A stretch of DNA of 64,000 bases, from positions 7,690,001-7,754,000 of the forward strand of contig JAJEKV010000064.1 of the NCBI GenBank assembly GCA_021234155.1. Reading direction: 5' to 3'. Positions 11,611 to 21,693 of the stretch are shown one piece after another (position 1 is the stretch's first letter; every line of letters starts with the position of its first letter). This stretch comes from Isoetes taiwanensis. Its lineage: Eukaryota > Streptophyta > Lycopodiopsida > Isoetales > Isoetaceae. A program made the translations under genes and the position numbers. The notes beneath the pieces are model-generated. The model was not told where the DNA came from, ran no database searches, and saw nothing but the letters and a program-made list of their open reading frames with translations.

Positions 11611-12619
11611 GACACTAATCATAAACACATCTGGACACAAACACGTGATTGCAAACTTATAGAATCAGACTTACAACAACCTTGTTTTCTAAGAATTAAA
11701 CTTTGATGGTCTTAAAATGGTCACAAGTCCTGCAGAAATGCAAATAAATGAGAACCATACATAAAATAAAGCAATGCACTTATGATAAAATTTAGTGATC
11801 TAATCTGTGCAGCAGTGGGTCTATAATTCCATACCATCTTGCAATTGGTCAAGCTATGTAGATTGTTTCCAAAGAATCAGAGTCTAGAGTCTGGACATAA
11901 TATTTTAATGCTTAGATCTTACTCAAAAAGAACATAAGTGACACTAATGTAAGATGGGCTGGGAAGATGGGCTGCTCACTAAGATGCCTCTTCTTCCTGT
12001 TGTTGCATCGAATTTAGAATGGAAGAAATGATTGGCAGTTCGAAATGATAGTAGGAGGAATATACAATGCAAGTAATAGGAGGAACATGCAATGATAGCT
12101 GGGATGCCTGGTTGGACAGCAAGGATCTCCCTGTTCCTTTGCAACGAATTTACAAGGCAAGACAAAAGACCGTGGACCTTAGAGCTTCAATGACAGATTT
12201 GAACATTTCAGAAGCTAATCCTGAAGTTGCAATCCTGCAAAAGAAAAAAATCATAAGAATATATCCTGCATCACTATAAGTAGATATTCCAAGCTTTCAA
12301 AAAAAATATCTCACCCCCTGCCGATCATGGACACAACTCAGCTCAAGCTCAATTCTGAGGCACTGAGAGAAAAATTCGTAGCTGAGGCGGCAGTGAGGTG
12401 CTAAGGGAAAAATTCATGGCTAAGGAGCAGGGAAGAATCCTAGGAACCCTGGGAAGATTTTATCAAGCTCATCGTGCTGTTTGTGTTAATTGCCATTTGA
12501 AAGTTGCATTCAAACCTAGCAACTTACGTCCCACGAGAGCACCTGCAAGCGGGAAGAGGATGCCACGTGCGTATGCACAACGGCATTCCAGGCACAAATT
12601 TGAAAGCCTTTCCATTTTA

Positions 12620-13640
12620 ATAAGAGGATAATAACATACATATACAGATAGAACCGTCTTTTTTCTTAAAAATAATAGTGGACACCAAAAGGTGAAATGT
12701 TAGGTTGTTATATCCTTGATATGGTTCATTTTACTATTTCTTCAATTCCACCAACTCTAACAAAGCAACTTTATGTAGAGTTTTTGATGGAGGAGAAGCT
12801 CCTGGAACCAAATCAATTGCATGATCAACATATCTTCTAGGATCAATATATCTTCCGGAAACACCTCCTTGAACTTCTTGAGGATGTTCTTGACATCATT
12901 CATGGACACTTGATTAATTTCTCTTTATCCCTTGAGTATAACCATTCCCAACATTTCATATTTCCTAATTGACTTCTTGACTTGCTTGCAACTAATGGCC
13001 TTAGGAGTAAAATATTGCTTATTCAATCATTCCAATATGTATAGCTGTTGATGTATATTAGATTTATCTTGTGCAACTCTTTCATGACAATTTACCGTAG
13101 CATGCACCTCACTAAGTCATTCCATGCCTAAATTCATATCATAAGAGCCTAGCTGTAGCACATGAAAAAAATTATAGGCATTTCTTGCACTTTCAAACTT
13201 AACTCGTGCACATATTTGCCATTGGCTATCAGCCATTTTCACCATTCTTAAGGCTTGTTGATTAGTACTCAACTCAAACAACTTAACAAGTCTAGGAGAA
13301 ATAAAATTATGTGTAGCTCTTGTATCAATTAAAATACTAAAAGGAACCTCACTAATTTTACCTTCAATCTGCACTACATGTGCCTGCAATTGCGTTGTCC
13401 CTTGATTAAGTGTTGTGAAAACATGCATATCTTCCTATAAGTCCATGAGACTTGCTTCTTGAGCTCTCATTGCCCCTACATTTTAAAAACCTTGAGCCTT
13501 GCCATTTGAATTATTCTTCTTAGGACAAAACGTGCCTTATTCCTCTTTTGGTTACACTTGTTATATTCAACTTTCTTCTTTTCTTTATCCATCTGTCATA
13601 TTGCATTCAAGGCGATTTAGAAGCATTAGGAGAGGTTTAA
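12620..13640 (-). pseudogene. Ty3/Gypsy gag end, protease and start of RT (relic)
   Basis: On the minus strand the segment reads, in order: a degraded zinc-knuckle-like stretch with CPKKN (about 13520); an aspartic protease at 13428-13117 with LIDTRATHNFIS, where the active-site D-[ST]-G-A has become DTRA and so is presumably inactive; the linker with DHAIDLVPGA and LLELVELKK (about 12830-12725); and the start of RT with SPFG and KKKDGS (about 12660). It stops at the CATTTTA duplication at 12613-12619 and continues at 8200. Multiple stops and frameshifts show it is not functional. Confidence 0.85.
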
Positions 13641-13714
13641 TGAACCTGAGAATTGAACCATCTCTTTAGTTCTCCTGAAAATTTCCTCTTTAATGCTCTT
13701 CATGATTGACATTC

Positions 13715-15275
13715 CTCTCCCCGCCACTCAATGATTGACCATATCTTTACACTGCGGGCACTGATTGAAGACCGCCGGAACCATCGGCAGGACTTGTATT
13801 GCTGCTTTGTGGACTTCGCTGGCTTTTTGATACGTCCCCTGAAAAGCTATGGGCTAGGATCAAGGCAACTAAGGCCGCCACCTCCGCGTAATGCCATATA
13901 CAGGTTGTATGAGAGTTATTTTGGCAGGATGCAGCCGACGGGCCAAGCATTCACCAGTAGTATCGGGGTCCGGCAGGGCTGCCCCCTCTCACCAACACTT
14001 TTTGGCCTCTATATTGATCAGTTAGAGCCCTGGCTTATCGAAAGCATGGGGATGGCATACAACCTTTTGCACTGTGTCATCCGCCACCATCTATGCGGAT
14101 GATGTTGACCTTCTGGCCCACACCCCAGAAGCTATGCAGTCTCATCTGGATGCCCTAGACACATTCTGTCAGGCTACAGACATGCATGAATCTGGCCAAG
14201 ACCAGGGTGGTTCTCATATCCTCTTCACGCCACCCCACGCCTCCTGCACTCATATATCGGGGACAGCCTGTGGAGGTCACGCCCACCTACAAGTACCTAG
14301 GTGGAGTTCCTCCTCGCCTCTGTTGGGAGGCCCATCCGCTTGCGGGTGATAGCAGTTGAAAGCACTTTATGCCATGCGTCAACAGCCACCGTGCGTAGCT
14401 CTATGATTGGTCAAGCTGCACCGGGTCGAGCCCGCCCTTCAGACGGGTCGAGGTTTGGGGGTCCTGGCCGCCTCTTTGGCTAATTCGAATGACTTGGAGC
14501 AAGTGCATACATTTTTTTGGCACGGGCACTTAGGGTGAAACCCTTCAGCCCCCTATCGATTCTCGGCCGCAGAAACCGGATTCTTGCCGCTTCACCGGCG
14601 TACTCTTGATAGACACATCGCCTATTTTCGCAAAGTGGTTAATATGGGTGATGCTCGGCTCCCATTTTAGCTTTTACGCCAGGGGTAATGGCCCGCCAGC
14701 CGCTCGGGTTGGAGGGGTAAGAGAGATCTGGTTCGGCCGATGGAACGCGGCAAAGGGGATCCCTAAGACTCTAGAGCAGGTCAAAACGGCCCATTACAAG
14801 GAGCACATCAACTCGAAAGAGCCCCGGGCCCCAGCGGCTTACCTGCTTCCCAAATGCCCACGACAAAGCCAGCACTCATTGCCTCCATTCGCCCAGTGCC
14901 CACCATCTTCGTGATCGAGATGGGCATGTGGATTGGGGAGCCCCCGCCGCGATGTGCTCGCTGTCCGCCAAACGGGTGCCATTGAGGATGAGTCTCACAC
15001 TTTCCCTGAGTTGCCCAAAGATTCATCCGATCCGCCGGCGACACGCTCCTTAGTGCGGCCTGACTTGCCCCTACATTTGCCGATGAACACACCGCCGTAC
15101 ATGCTCTGGGGTTTGTCGGCAGGGTGATTGTCGCCACGTTTTTCCTCGAAACCCTTCGGGCGGGGTTTTTAATCCGGGTAGTAATCCGCTTGCTGCGCTT
15201 TTGTATTGGGTCCCATAGACCGATTGGTCTCCGTGGACGATAAAAATACCTTCCTTCCTTCCTTAAGGATACTCT
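13715..15275 (+). pseudogene. LINE relic, 5'-truncated (RT to 3' end)
   Basis: The frame from 13731 reads IDHIFTLRALIEDRRNHRQ, CCFVDFA, VRQGCPLSPTLFGLYID; the next frame gives IYADDVDLLAHT, the YADD motif of a non-LTR reverse transcriptase. Downstream are fragments of the RT thumb and a C-terminal region with ARC..G..EDESH, the remains of a Cys-rich domain. The 3' end (about 15160-15270) shares TTGCTGCGC, TTGGTCTC and GTGGAC.ATAAAAA with the 3' end of the LINE at 35350, so both belong to one family. It ends in ATAAAAAT followed by CCTT repeats. At least three frame changes make it dead. Confidence 0.85.
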
Positions 15276-15300
15276 CGAAGTATCGGGTCTTGTGCTCTGC

Positions 15301-15412
15301 TTCTCCAAGTGAGATGATCATATTCAACTAAATTTTCAAGCTTTATTTATAATCCTTTCTCCAAGTGAGATGATCATATTCAACTAAATTTTCAAGCTCT
15401 ATTTATAATCCT
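15301..15412. repeat. 56-bp tandem duplication
   Basis: Two nearly identical 56-bp units containing CCAAGTGAGATGATCATATT, immediately downstream of the LINE 3' tail. Confidence 0.92.
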
Positions 15413-16633
15413 TACACAAAGTGAACGAAGCATAGCATCATCCTCGATCTTCTAAATGGGGGCATAGCGCCATTCCTTTGCCATAGAAACATGGAAGAAG
15501 ATGCAAAAAAGAGCGATGAAGTGCCATATCTGGAGCGAAGGGCCATAGCCGGAACTCCATGCCAAAAATGCCACGTCAGAATTGAACCAACCCAAAACTT
15601 CACGTTCCACGAATGTCCCTTTATGTAACAGTGCCTCTGCCTAATGCCTAATGGTATCCACACTTGTTCCTCCCTGGACTTAGAAAACTTTATTCAACAT
15701 CGCGCTGCTCACGGTGCACGAGCTGAGTCGGAATTTTGTGCTCGGCTGAGATAGCTCGTAACATGCCGGGTGAATTCAGCAGACCAGACAAAAGAATTTC
15801 CCACGCAAAAGAGGTCAGCAGCATGTGAACGGCTACGGGGTTCAGGAGTTCAGCATGGGGCAGCAGGAATTCAGCCCCCATAGAAAAGCTTACCCATGTG
15901 ATCGCTACATTAAACCCACCTCCAACACTAGAGTTCTAGCCATGTTTTGCTTTCATGGCTTTAGAGCCTTGCTATATTACAAGGACAAGAAGAAAGGGAA
16001 ACAGAAAGGTAAAAGGCATAGGTAAGAGAGGATGAACCAAGTGCTTCGCGATGGTTAGGCTAGAGAAGATCTGCCATCTGTCACGGACATACTACCAAGG
16101 CCAAAATATGCTTTGCCATGCTTAAGACCCTCCAAAGGTCAAGGATCATTGTGTGCAGGTTGAAATAGGTCTGTTACAATTGCCACCGAAAATAAATGGT
16201 GGTCCTTGAGTCACAAAGAGAGATAATGGATTGTGAAAGCTATGATAGAAATATCATCTGAAACTCCTAACTTAATTGAAGATATCATATGCTTGCCTTT
16301 TCATGTGATTGAAGATATAGTACACTTGCTCTTCCTTCACTTTGCCATAAAAACGCAGGAGTGTGAGTAAGTCTCTCAGTTCTGGGTCCAATAGATCCTT
16401 GAGGGCTGCCATAATATGAATAATGGTTTCCATTTCATGCACAAAGCAGACTTAGCTAGATTGACTAATCCATATTGGACACAAGGGGTGAAAACCCAGG
16501 CTCACATTTGGGTGAGAAAAACCAACAGATCATCTCGGAGCTTGAAGGAACATATGGCCAGAAACGAATGAGCCAAATAGCCAACACAATGGTGAGTAAC
16601 ATCATCAGGCTTTGGAAAACTTGGCCTAATAAC
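15413..16633. other. Downstream flank of the PPR gene, no gene seen
   Basis: Short open frames only (for example 15412-15663 minus, 16465-16674 minus). The part close to 16600 would be the 3' untranslated region of the minus-strand PPR gene. Sequence just past its stop codon keeps an open minus-strand frame of about 45 codons without recognisable E or DYW domain residues. Confidence 0.5.
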
Positions 16634-18682
16634 CTACAAATATTCATAGACCTTGTTCTGACTATATACTTCACTTCCCCCTAAGCCTGGTGTTTCGGAC
16701 ACAGTTACATTCTCTGCGGATGTGGCACAGATATTTGCCAACAATATGTATGCTGCAGTATCATGCATATTCAACCCATGGACATGTTTAGCAGCACGTT
16801 TCCCACATGCCAGGTAAGAATGAATTCGGCATGCCCCCAACAATGTTTTCCACAACACTTCATCAGAATAGAAGGCCAAATTAGTGATAAAATCTTCAGC
16901 ACTTTCCACCCATCCAGCACGCCCAAGAAGGTCTACCATGCATCCACCATGCACACTCATTGGTATTACGCTGTAATCCCTTGCCATGGAGACAAAGTAA
17001 TAAAAACCCTCTTTGATTAAGCTAATATGGTTGCATGCAGACATTATGGCCACAAAGGTAATTTGGTTAGGCATTATCCCCTCGATTAGCATTCTTTGTA
17101 AGAGCTGCAGTGCTTCTTGATTACGGCCATTCTGGCCAAGTGTTGTAATCATGGCTGTAAACGATGCCATATTACGTTTGGGCATCATATCAAACACTAT
17201 TAATGCATCCTCTGGCCTTCCACACCTCCCATACATACTTATGATGGCAGTTGCCAGAAAAATGTCTGATAATAAACTGGTTCCAAGAACACAGGCATGA
17301 ATCATAATGCCTTTTGTCAAAGCCGCCAACATAGCACAAGCATCAAGGATGCTAATAAAGGTAACACTGTCTGGTTTTATGTCTTGCAACTGCATTTCTT
17401 GAAAAATCTCAACTGCTTCCTTGGCTTCTCCATGTTGAGCATATACTGCAACCATGGCATTCCATGACCACAAATTTCGTTCATGCATTTCATCAAAAGC
17501 CTGCCTTGCATGATCGGGACTGCCGCACTTACCATACATGTTTATGAGGGCATTACCAAGTGTAATATCTGACTTCAAGCCACCCATGCTCATATATGCA
17601 TCTATGAGCTTACCACTTGCTAATGATTCTTTGCCAGAACAGGTTCCCATGAGAGCAATAAACGTGACCCTATCAGGGCATGTATATTCCAGAAGCATTT
17701 GCCTCAACATATAAAAGGCTTTGTTTCCATGCCCACACTCTGCATAGGCTGTAATGATCGCATTCCAACTTACCAAATCTAGGTTTGTAAGTTTATCAAA
17801 AACCTGACAAGCACCTCCAACATGCCCACACTTCCCATACATATTAAGAAGAGCAGTACCTACAATAACATGAGACTCTAATGCTTGATCTACAATGCCA
17901 GCATGGATTAGCTTTCCTTTAGCAAGATCCCAGTAATTACAACAAGAATCAAGAACTGTTACAAAGGTGATTTTGCTTGGCATTAAGCCTTCCTGCTTCA
18001 TCTGCTGGAAGCAATTGTAGCCCTCTTTACTATATCCATGCTGCGTATATGCTGCAATTATGGCAGTCCAAGATATTACATTGTGTTCCCTCATTCCAAA
18101 ACAGACTATTTGAACATTATCCAAGCATCCACATTTGCCGTATAAATTAATTAGTGCATTCCCAACAATCAGACTAGACTCTAAGTTCCTGTTAAGAGCA
18201 TGTGCGTGTATTTTCTTCCCTTCAGCTATTGCTGTCAAACAAGAACATAAACTCAGGATTGTGATAAAAGTTACTGGACTTGGGTCCACACCTTCCAGAT
18301 GCATTTTCCAGTAAAGATCAAAAGCATTCTTATTCTGCCCATGTTGAGCGTAACCTGAGATCATAGCAGTCCATGAGATAGCATCCTTGTCTAAAAGTCT
18401 TCCAAAAATGACCTCTGCGTCCCCTAGGTACCCACATTTGCTATACAGTACAATAAGAGCAGTGCTAAGAAACCTATTACCCACAAACCCAAATTTAACA
18501 ATTTGACAATGCAGCCTCTTTCCTTCCGCCAAGGCCCCTGTATTTGCACAATTTTTTATAATAGGACCAAGATAGAGGACGCCTACTTGAGTTGCTAAAC
18601 CCTTGTCCTTTTTGCCAAATTCTCTATTTGTAGTCCTTTCTCGATGAAAAAATCGTAGCCTCATCAAACAGCTGAATCGCAT
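16634..18682 (-). CDS. PLS-class pentatricopeptide repeat protein with truncated E domain
   Basis: A single uninterrupted 682-codon frame, intronless as usual for this family. From about residue 40 to 640 it is built of PPR repeats with the P-L-S spacing typical of organelle RNA editing and processing factors. The blocks ALINMYGKCG, SWNAMVAVYAQHG and the form VTF(I/V)xxLxxC recur about five times, ending with GGCMVDLLGRAGWVESAEDFI and LWKTLLGACRIH. Such proteins are nuclear-encoded, imported into mitochondria or plastids, and bind one RNA site through residues 5 and 35 of each repeat. The E motif begins normally (AAYILLANICA, about residue 643) but then loses the expected stretch and stops after NKVYEYL. 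There is no DYW deaminase domain. The N-terminus is Arg-rich (MRFSCLMRLRFFHRERTTNR), compatible with a targeting peptide. The ATG at 18682 is the first in frame. Probably functional, although C-terminal decay is possible. Confidence 0.9.
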   Translation of the reverse strand: MRFSCLMRLRFFHRERTTNREFGKKDKGLATQVGVLYLGPIIKNCANTGALAEGKRLHCQIVKFGFVGNRFLSTALIVLYSKCGYLGDAEVIFGRLLDKDAISWTAMISGYAQHGQNKNAFDLYWKMHLEGVDPSPVTFITILSLCSCLTAIAEGKKIHAHALNRNLESSLIVGNALINLYGKCGCLDNVQIVCFGMREHNVISWTAIIAAYTQHGYSKEGYNCFQQMKQEGLMPSKITFVTVLDSCCNYWDLAKGKLIHAGIVDQALESHVIVGTALLNMYGKCGHVGGACQVFDKLTNLDLVSWNAIITAYAECGHGNKAFYMLRQMLLEYTCPDRVTFIALMGTCSGKESLASGKLIDAYMSMGGLKSDITLGNALINMYGKCGSPDHARQAFDEMHERNLWSWNAMVAVYAQHGEAKEAVEIFQEMQLQDIKPDSVTFISILDACAMLAALTKGIMIHACVLGTSLLSDIFLATAIISMYGRCGRPEDALIVFDMMPKRNMASFTAMITTLGQNGRNQEALQLLQRMLIEGIMPNQITFVAIMSACNHISLIKEGFYYFVSMARDYSVIPMSVHGGCMVDLLGRAGWVESAEDFITNLAFYSDEVLWKTLLGACRIHSYLACGKRAAKHVHGLNMHDTAAYILLANICATSAENVTVSETPGLGGSEVYSQNKVYEYL

Positions 18683-18955
18683 TGAAGATCTGAAATGCAG
18701 ATTGGAAGAAAGTGGGAAACCATAATCTGTGCTGCCCTTTATTCGTTGATACTTGTTCCGGCATGCGGTTAAATAAACTTGTTTCTCGTACTCTTGCCCA
18801 GAGCTTATGTTATCCCCACGTTACAGCTAGTTGCTTGATGGTTATTGAAGGCCCTTTGAGAGACAATATGATTGCATTGCATTGCATAACAAAATTCAGA
18901 TGCAACTAGTAAACGTGTGCCGGCTAATGTGCTGCTATGTATTCCTACTTGGCCT
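18683..18955. other. 5' flank of the PPR gene
   Basis: About 270 bp between the PPR start codon and the Helitron relic. It must contain any PPR promoter unless the promoter lies within the transposon remains. I see no clear TATA box. Confidence 0.4.
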
Positions 18956-19550
18956 TTAACATCTATTTGCAATTATTTTTGTGCCCTGAAGCATGTGCCA
19001 CAATTGTGGTGGCATGCCCCATGCTGCTGCTTCCTAAAGAGATCCACGATGAATGCAAGCTTTTTTATATGTTGCACACAATTCCCCATCGAAAGAACGT
19101 AAATCTTCAAAACTAATTGCACCTGTCACGCAAGTCAATAAAAGTCGTAAATAGTATTGCTGCTTCTGAAGTATTAACAAAGTACATGTGTCCAATAGTG
19201 GGAAACTTCTGATTGTTGGATCTAACCTGCTATTTTCTACTGGATTTATCATATTGGTAAAAATTTTAAGAAAATCATGGTGGAGCAATTTAGTAGCCTC
19301 TCTATTTTCATATGCATTCATCTCAAAAAAGGCTGCCAACTTTGTCCCGCTATTCTTACCTCTTATAGTGTCCATGCTCATGCCTTCTCGATAGTATACA
19401 TCCTGTTGCATTGGGAGATGCACGGCTAGTCTGTTAACATTAGGAAACTGTTGGTATGCAAGAATTCTCCATGAAACCTGAGAAGCTGAGAAGTAACGTG
19501 CATTCAAAAATTGTTCAACCTCATCATGGTTTAGGTGGATGCTCTGCTAG
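18956..19550 (-). pseudogene. Helitron Rep/helicase protein fragment
   Basis: The minus-strand frame 19507-19034, extended slightly both ways, reads HDEVEQFLNARYFSASQ, SWRI, RLAVHLPMQQDVYY, TKLAAFFEMN, then YYLRLLLTCVTGAISFEDLR, FDGELCATYKKAC. This is the order found in Helitron helicase-like proteins between the rolling-circle nuclease region and the PIF1-type helicase (SEA.WRI, RLAVHL, LTAFFEL, YLRLLL, GA.SFEDLRTV.G). After a stop, EAAAWGMPPQLWH near 18990 still fits. The Rep HUH motif and the helicase Walker motifs are not in the window. It lies directly upstream of the PPR gene in the same orientation. Not functional. Confidence 0.82.
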
Positions 19551-19770
19551 TCGATGCACCATCACTCGCTGCGCCTAAGTTCACATTGACCATACTTGGC
19601 CCTTTGTAGACATACTTGTACAAAATATTCAACGACCTTGCCTCAACATTGATATAGCACTTGAAGTAATATTGATATAGCACTTGAAGTACGATGTTAG
19701 CCATGGATTATATAGCACGACCCAAATGCACTATTTTATTATATGGAAACTCAATTTTCTATGACCAAGC

Positions 19771-20165
19771 TTTTTTTTTTTTTAAGGACGTCAGACTTTA
19801 TTAATTACACACCAACATAATATATAATACAATGCGGAGACAGGAATAAAAAACCCAGCGGACAATCAGATCGAACTGAGCAGGGCCACCCGTCTAAGCA
19901 TAACAATATAATGCAGTTCACACTATTTTCCTCTCCTACAAAGAGAAGAATAATATATAATCATATTTTTAAAAAAGTTACTTTAACCAGGTCGAACTTC
20001 CACATCCATAGAATCATTAATAGCAACTTGATCAGCTCCCTGGTGTCTCAATGCCATTGAATCAGGGACATCCACCATAACAATCATAGCTAATATTGGA
20101 GCTACAGAGTGAACCAACGCAGATTGAGGAGCCGAGCTATTTTTGCGACGTGCAAGTTTCTTCTG
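19771..20165 (-). pseudogene. 3' end of a retroposed transcript with poly(A) tail
   Basis: Read on the minus strand, an open frame of about 60 codons ends at a TAA (19985-19983) with the residues SMDVEVRPG. After it come about 180 bases without coding features, an AATAAA signal (complement of 19797-19802) and a 13-base A-run (19783-19771). This is the layout of a reverse-transcribed, polyadenylated RNA: a LINE ORF or a processed pseudogene. The peptide (with VMVDVPDSMALRHQ) is not one I recognise. An upstream stop lies near 20165, so the copy is truncated or decayed. Confidence 0.6.
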
Positions 20166-20169
20166 TGAC

Positions 20170-21400
20170 CAAGTTCAAATATAAGATGCTTGTATTTGGG
20201 AATGTAAGCATGTCAAGCCATGTTGTGGTAGTCCATTTGTGGTGCCATAACAAATGTGTGTTCTCCCTAAGTGTTAATTGCTAATGCATGTTATTTCGCC
20301 AACACTTAGGCGCATTGTCTAAATACTATTGTTATAGTTGTGGCATTTGCAAAACTCACGAGGTTACAAAAAATATCACTATTATTTAGGATAAGTATTG
20401 AAAGCCAATAAGATCTAAGATAGTATATTGAAGGCTTAATCATCTAAGAAAACAATCAAGAATCTAGACTATTATCTAACCAAATATACTTTGTAATATC
20501 CAATTACTTTATGTTGTCTCTTCGATAACTTGTTATAGTGTCGTGCAAGTAGGGACGTTGGTATTGATAACTTGTTATGATGCAGTGTGTGGTATTGTTG
20601 TACTTCAAAGTTCTACCACATGTATGATCTATGTTGCCTTAATAGGATCATAAAATTTGTGATAGAAGAATTGTGGTTGAACTGTTAATGTCTCGCACAT
20701 AAAATATTGGGGGGCCAAATCAATGATACGTTAATTCCATGGTTGCCAATCTGTGCCCGGTGTTGCCATGCATTACTATGTGATAGTAAGGATCGCGTAG
20801 CATAAAGAAACGCCAAATAAGTTGTTTATAGCTATTCGTAACTTGAGCTCAATGCCTATTGCAAATAGCAAAGATATCACTTAAGGATTGCAAGACACAT
20901 GAGGATTAGGCATCTGAGACACTTAAGGTTTTGACGCATGAGGTTGGCTAAACATGGCATTTCAAATGAAATTCATATTCCCCATTATTAAGTGCAACTG
21001 GAGAGGGAAGGAGGGAGCACATAATCAAACAAAGCTTCATAATGTCATCCGAATCTGCATTGGACATACCAAACCATACGGCTTTTGCAAAACAGAAATT
21101 TTTTAGAATGTACATATCTCCTATACAACATGCATGAAATGGACAGGAACAATCTTGTCTTGTATATAAAAATCAATTAAAACAAATTAAATGCACCGTT
21201 GATGTCTCAATAGAAAATTACATGGCACATTTTCCATGCTCCACCATCTAAAGATACTATTCCAAAAGGCTAAGAATTCTCGGTCAACAAATCCTACTAC
21301 ATTAAGAACGTTAGATTTGCACTTATACAAAATAAAGATTTCCATGTAACCTTATAGAAGACACGCTACAACTTTAGATAAGTCAAGAAAGATAGTGTTT
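20170..21400. other. Intergenic, nothing recognised
   Basis: AT-rich sequence with no ORF over about 62 codons and no recognisable element ends. Confidence 0.5.
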
Positions 21401-21536
21401 ATTGTTACTTGGTGATTTTCTTGTCAATAGAGGTAATTCAAAGACACTGGGGTTTTGAGAAGCGACTTAGGAATTTGAATTCTATTAATAGCCATATCCA
21501 AAGTTTAAAAAACAGCAATCTCTCATGTGTTGGATG

Positions 21537-21680
21537 TGATGATTATTACCTTACAGAATATGTTGATCTGTTGCAGAGAACTCTAATCTCATCATCATGG
21601 AATGGCCAAATGATTATTACTTTACAAAATTTGTTGACCTATGCAGAGACAACTCTAATCTCATCATCATGGAAAATGGT
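21537..21680. repeat. About 71-bp tandem duplication
   Basis: Two copies (starting near 21537 and 21608) sharing ATGATTATTAC, TTACA.AAT.TGTTGA and CTAATCTCATCATCATGGAA. They lie in an open frame (21409-21693) that is not otherwise gene-like. Confidence 0.88.
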
Positions 21681-21693
21681 CAAGTTTTGGTAA

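Larger units (their letters stand above)
8201..12612. mobile_element. 4.4 kb insertion of unknown class inside Gypsy pol
   Basis: Bounded by 7-bp direct repeats CATTTTA, this block interrupts a Gypsy polyprotein between the KKKDGS block and the IKNKYPLP block. No terminal inverted repeats, LTRs or poly(A) tail are obvious at the boundaries (left end TTGCCTACTAG, right end GAAAGCCTTTC). Inside are short frames without recognisable domains, a minus-strand degenerate CGATATCAGAGC near 8870 (similar to an LTR-element primer-binding site), two direct repeats, a partial foldback repeat and a 98-bp tandem repeat. It may itself be composite. Confidence 0.55.

Noticed and set aside
14808-15308. 166-codon minus-strand frame
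   Set aside because: It is antisense to the LINE 3' region, in GC-rich sequence where long chance frames are expected.
16465-16633. Continuation of the PPR E/DYW domain past the stop codon
   Set aside because: The frame after the stop has no PG-box, HxE or CxxC residues, so no hidden DYW domain can be read.
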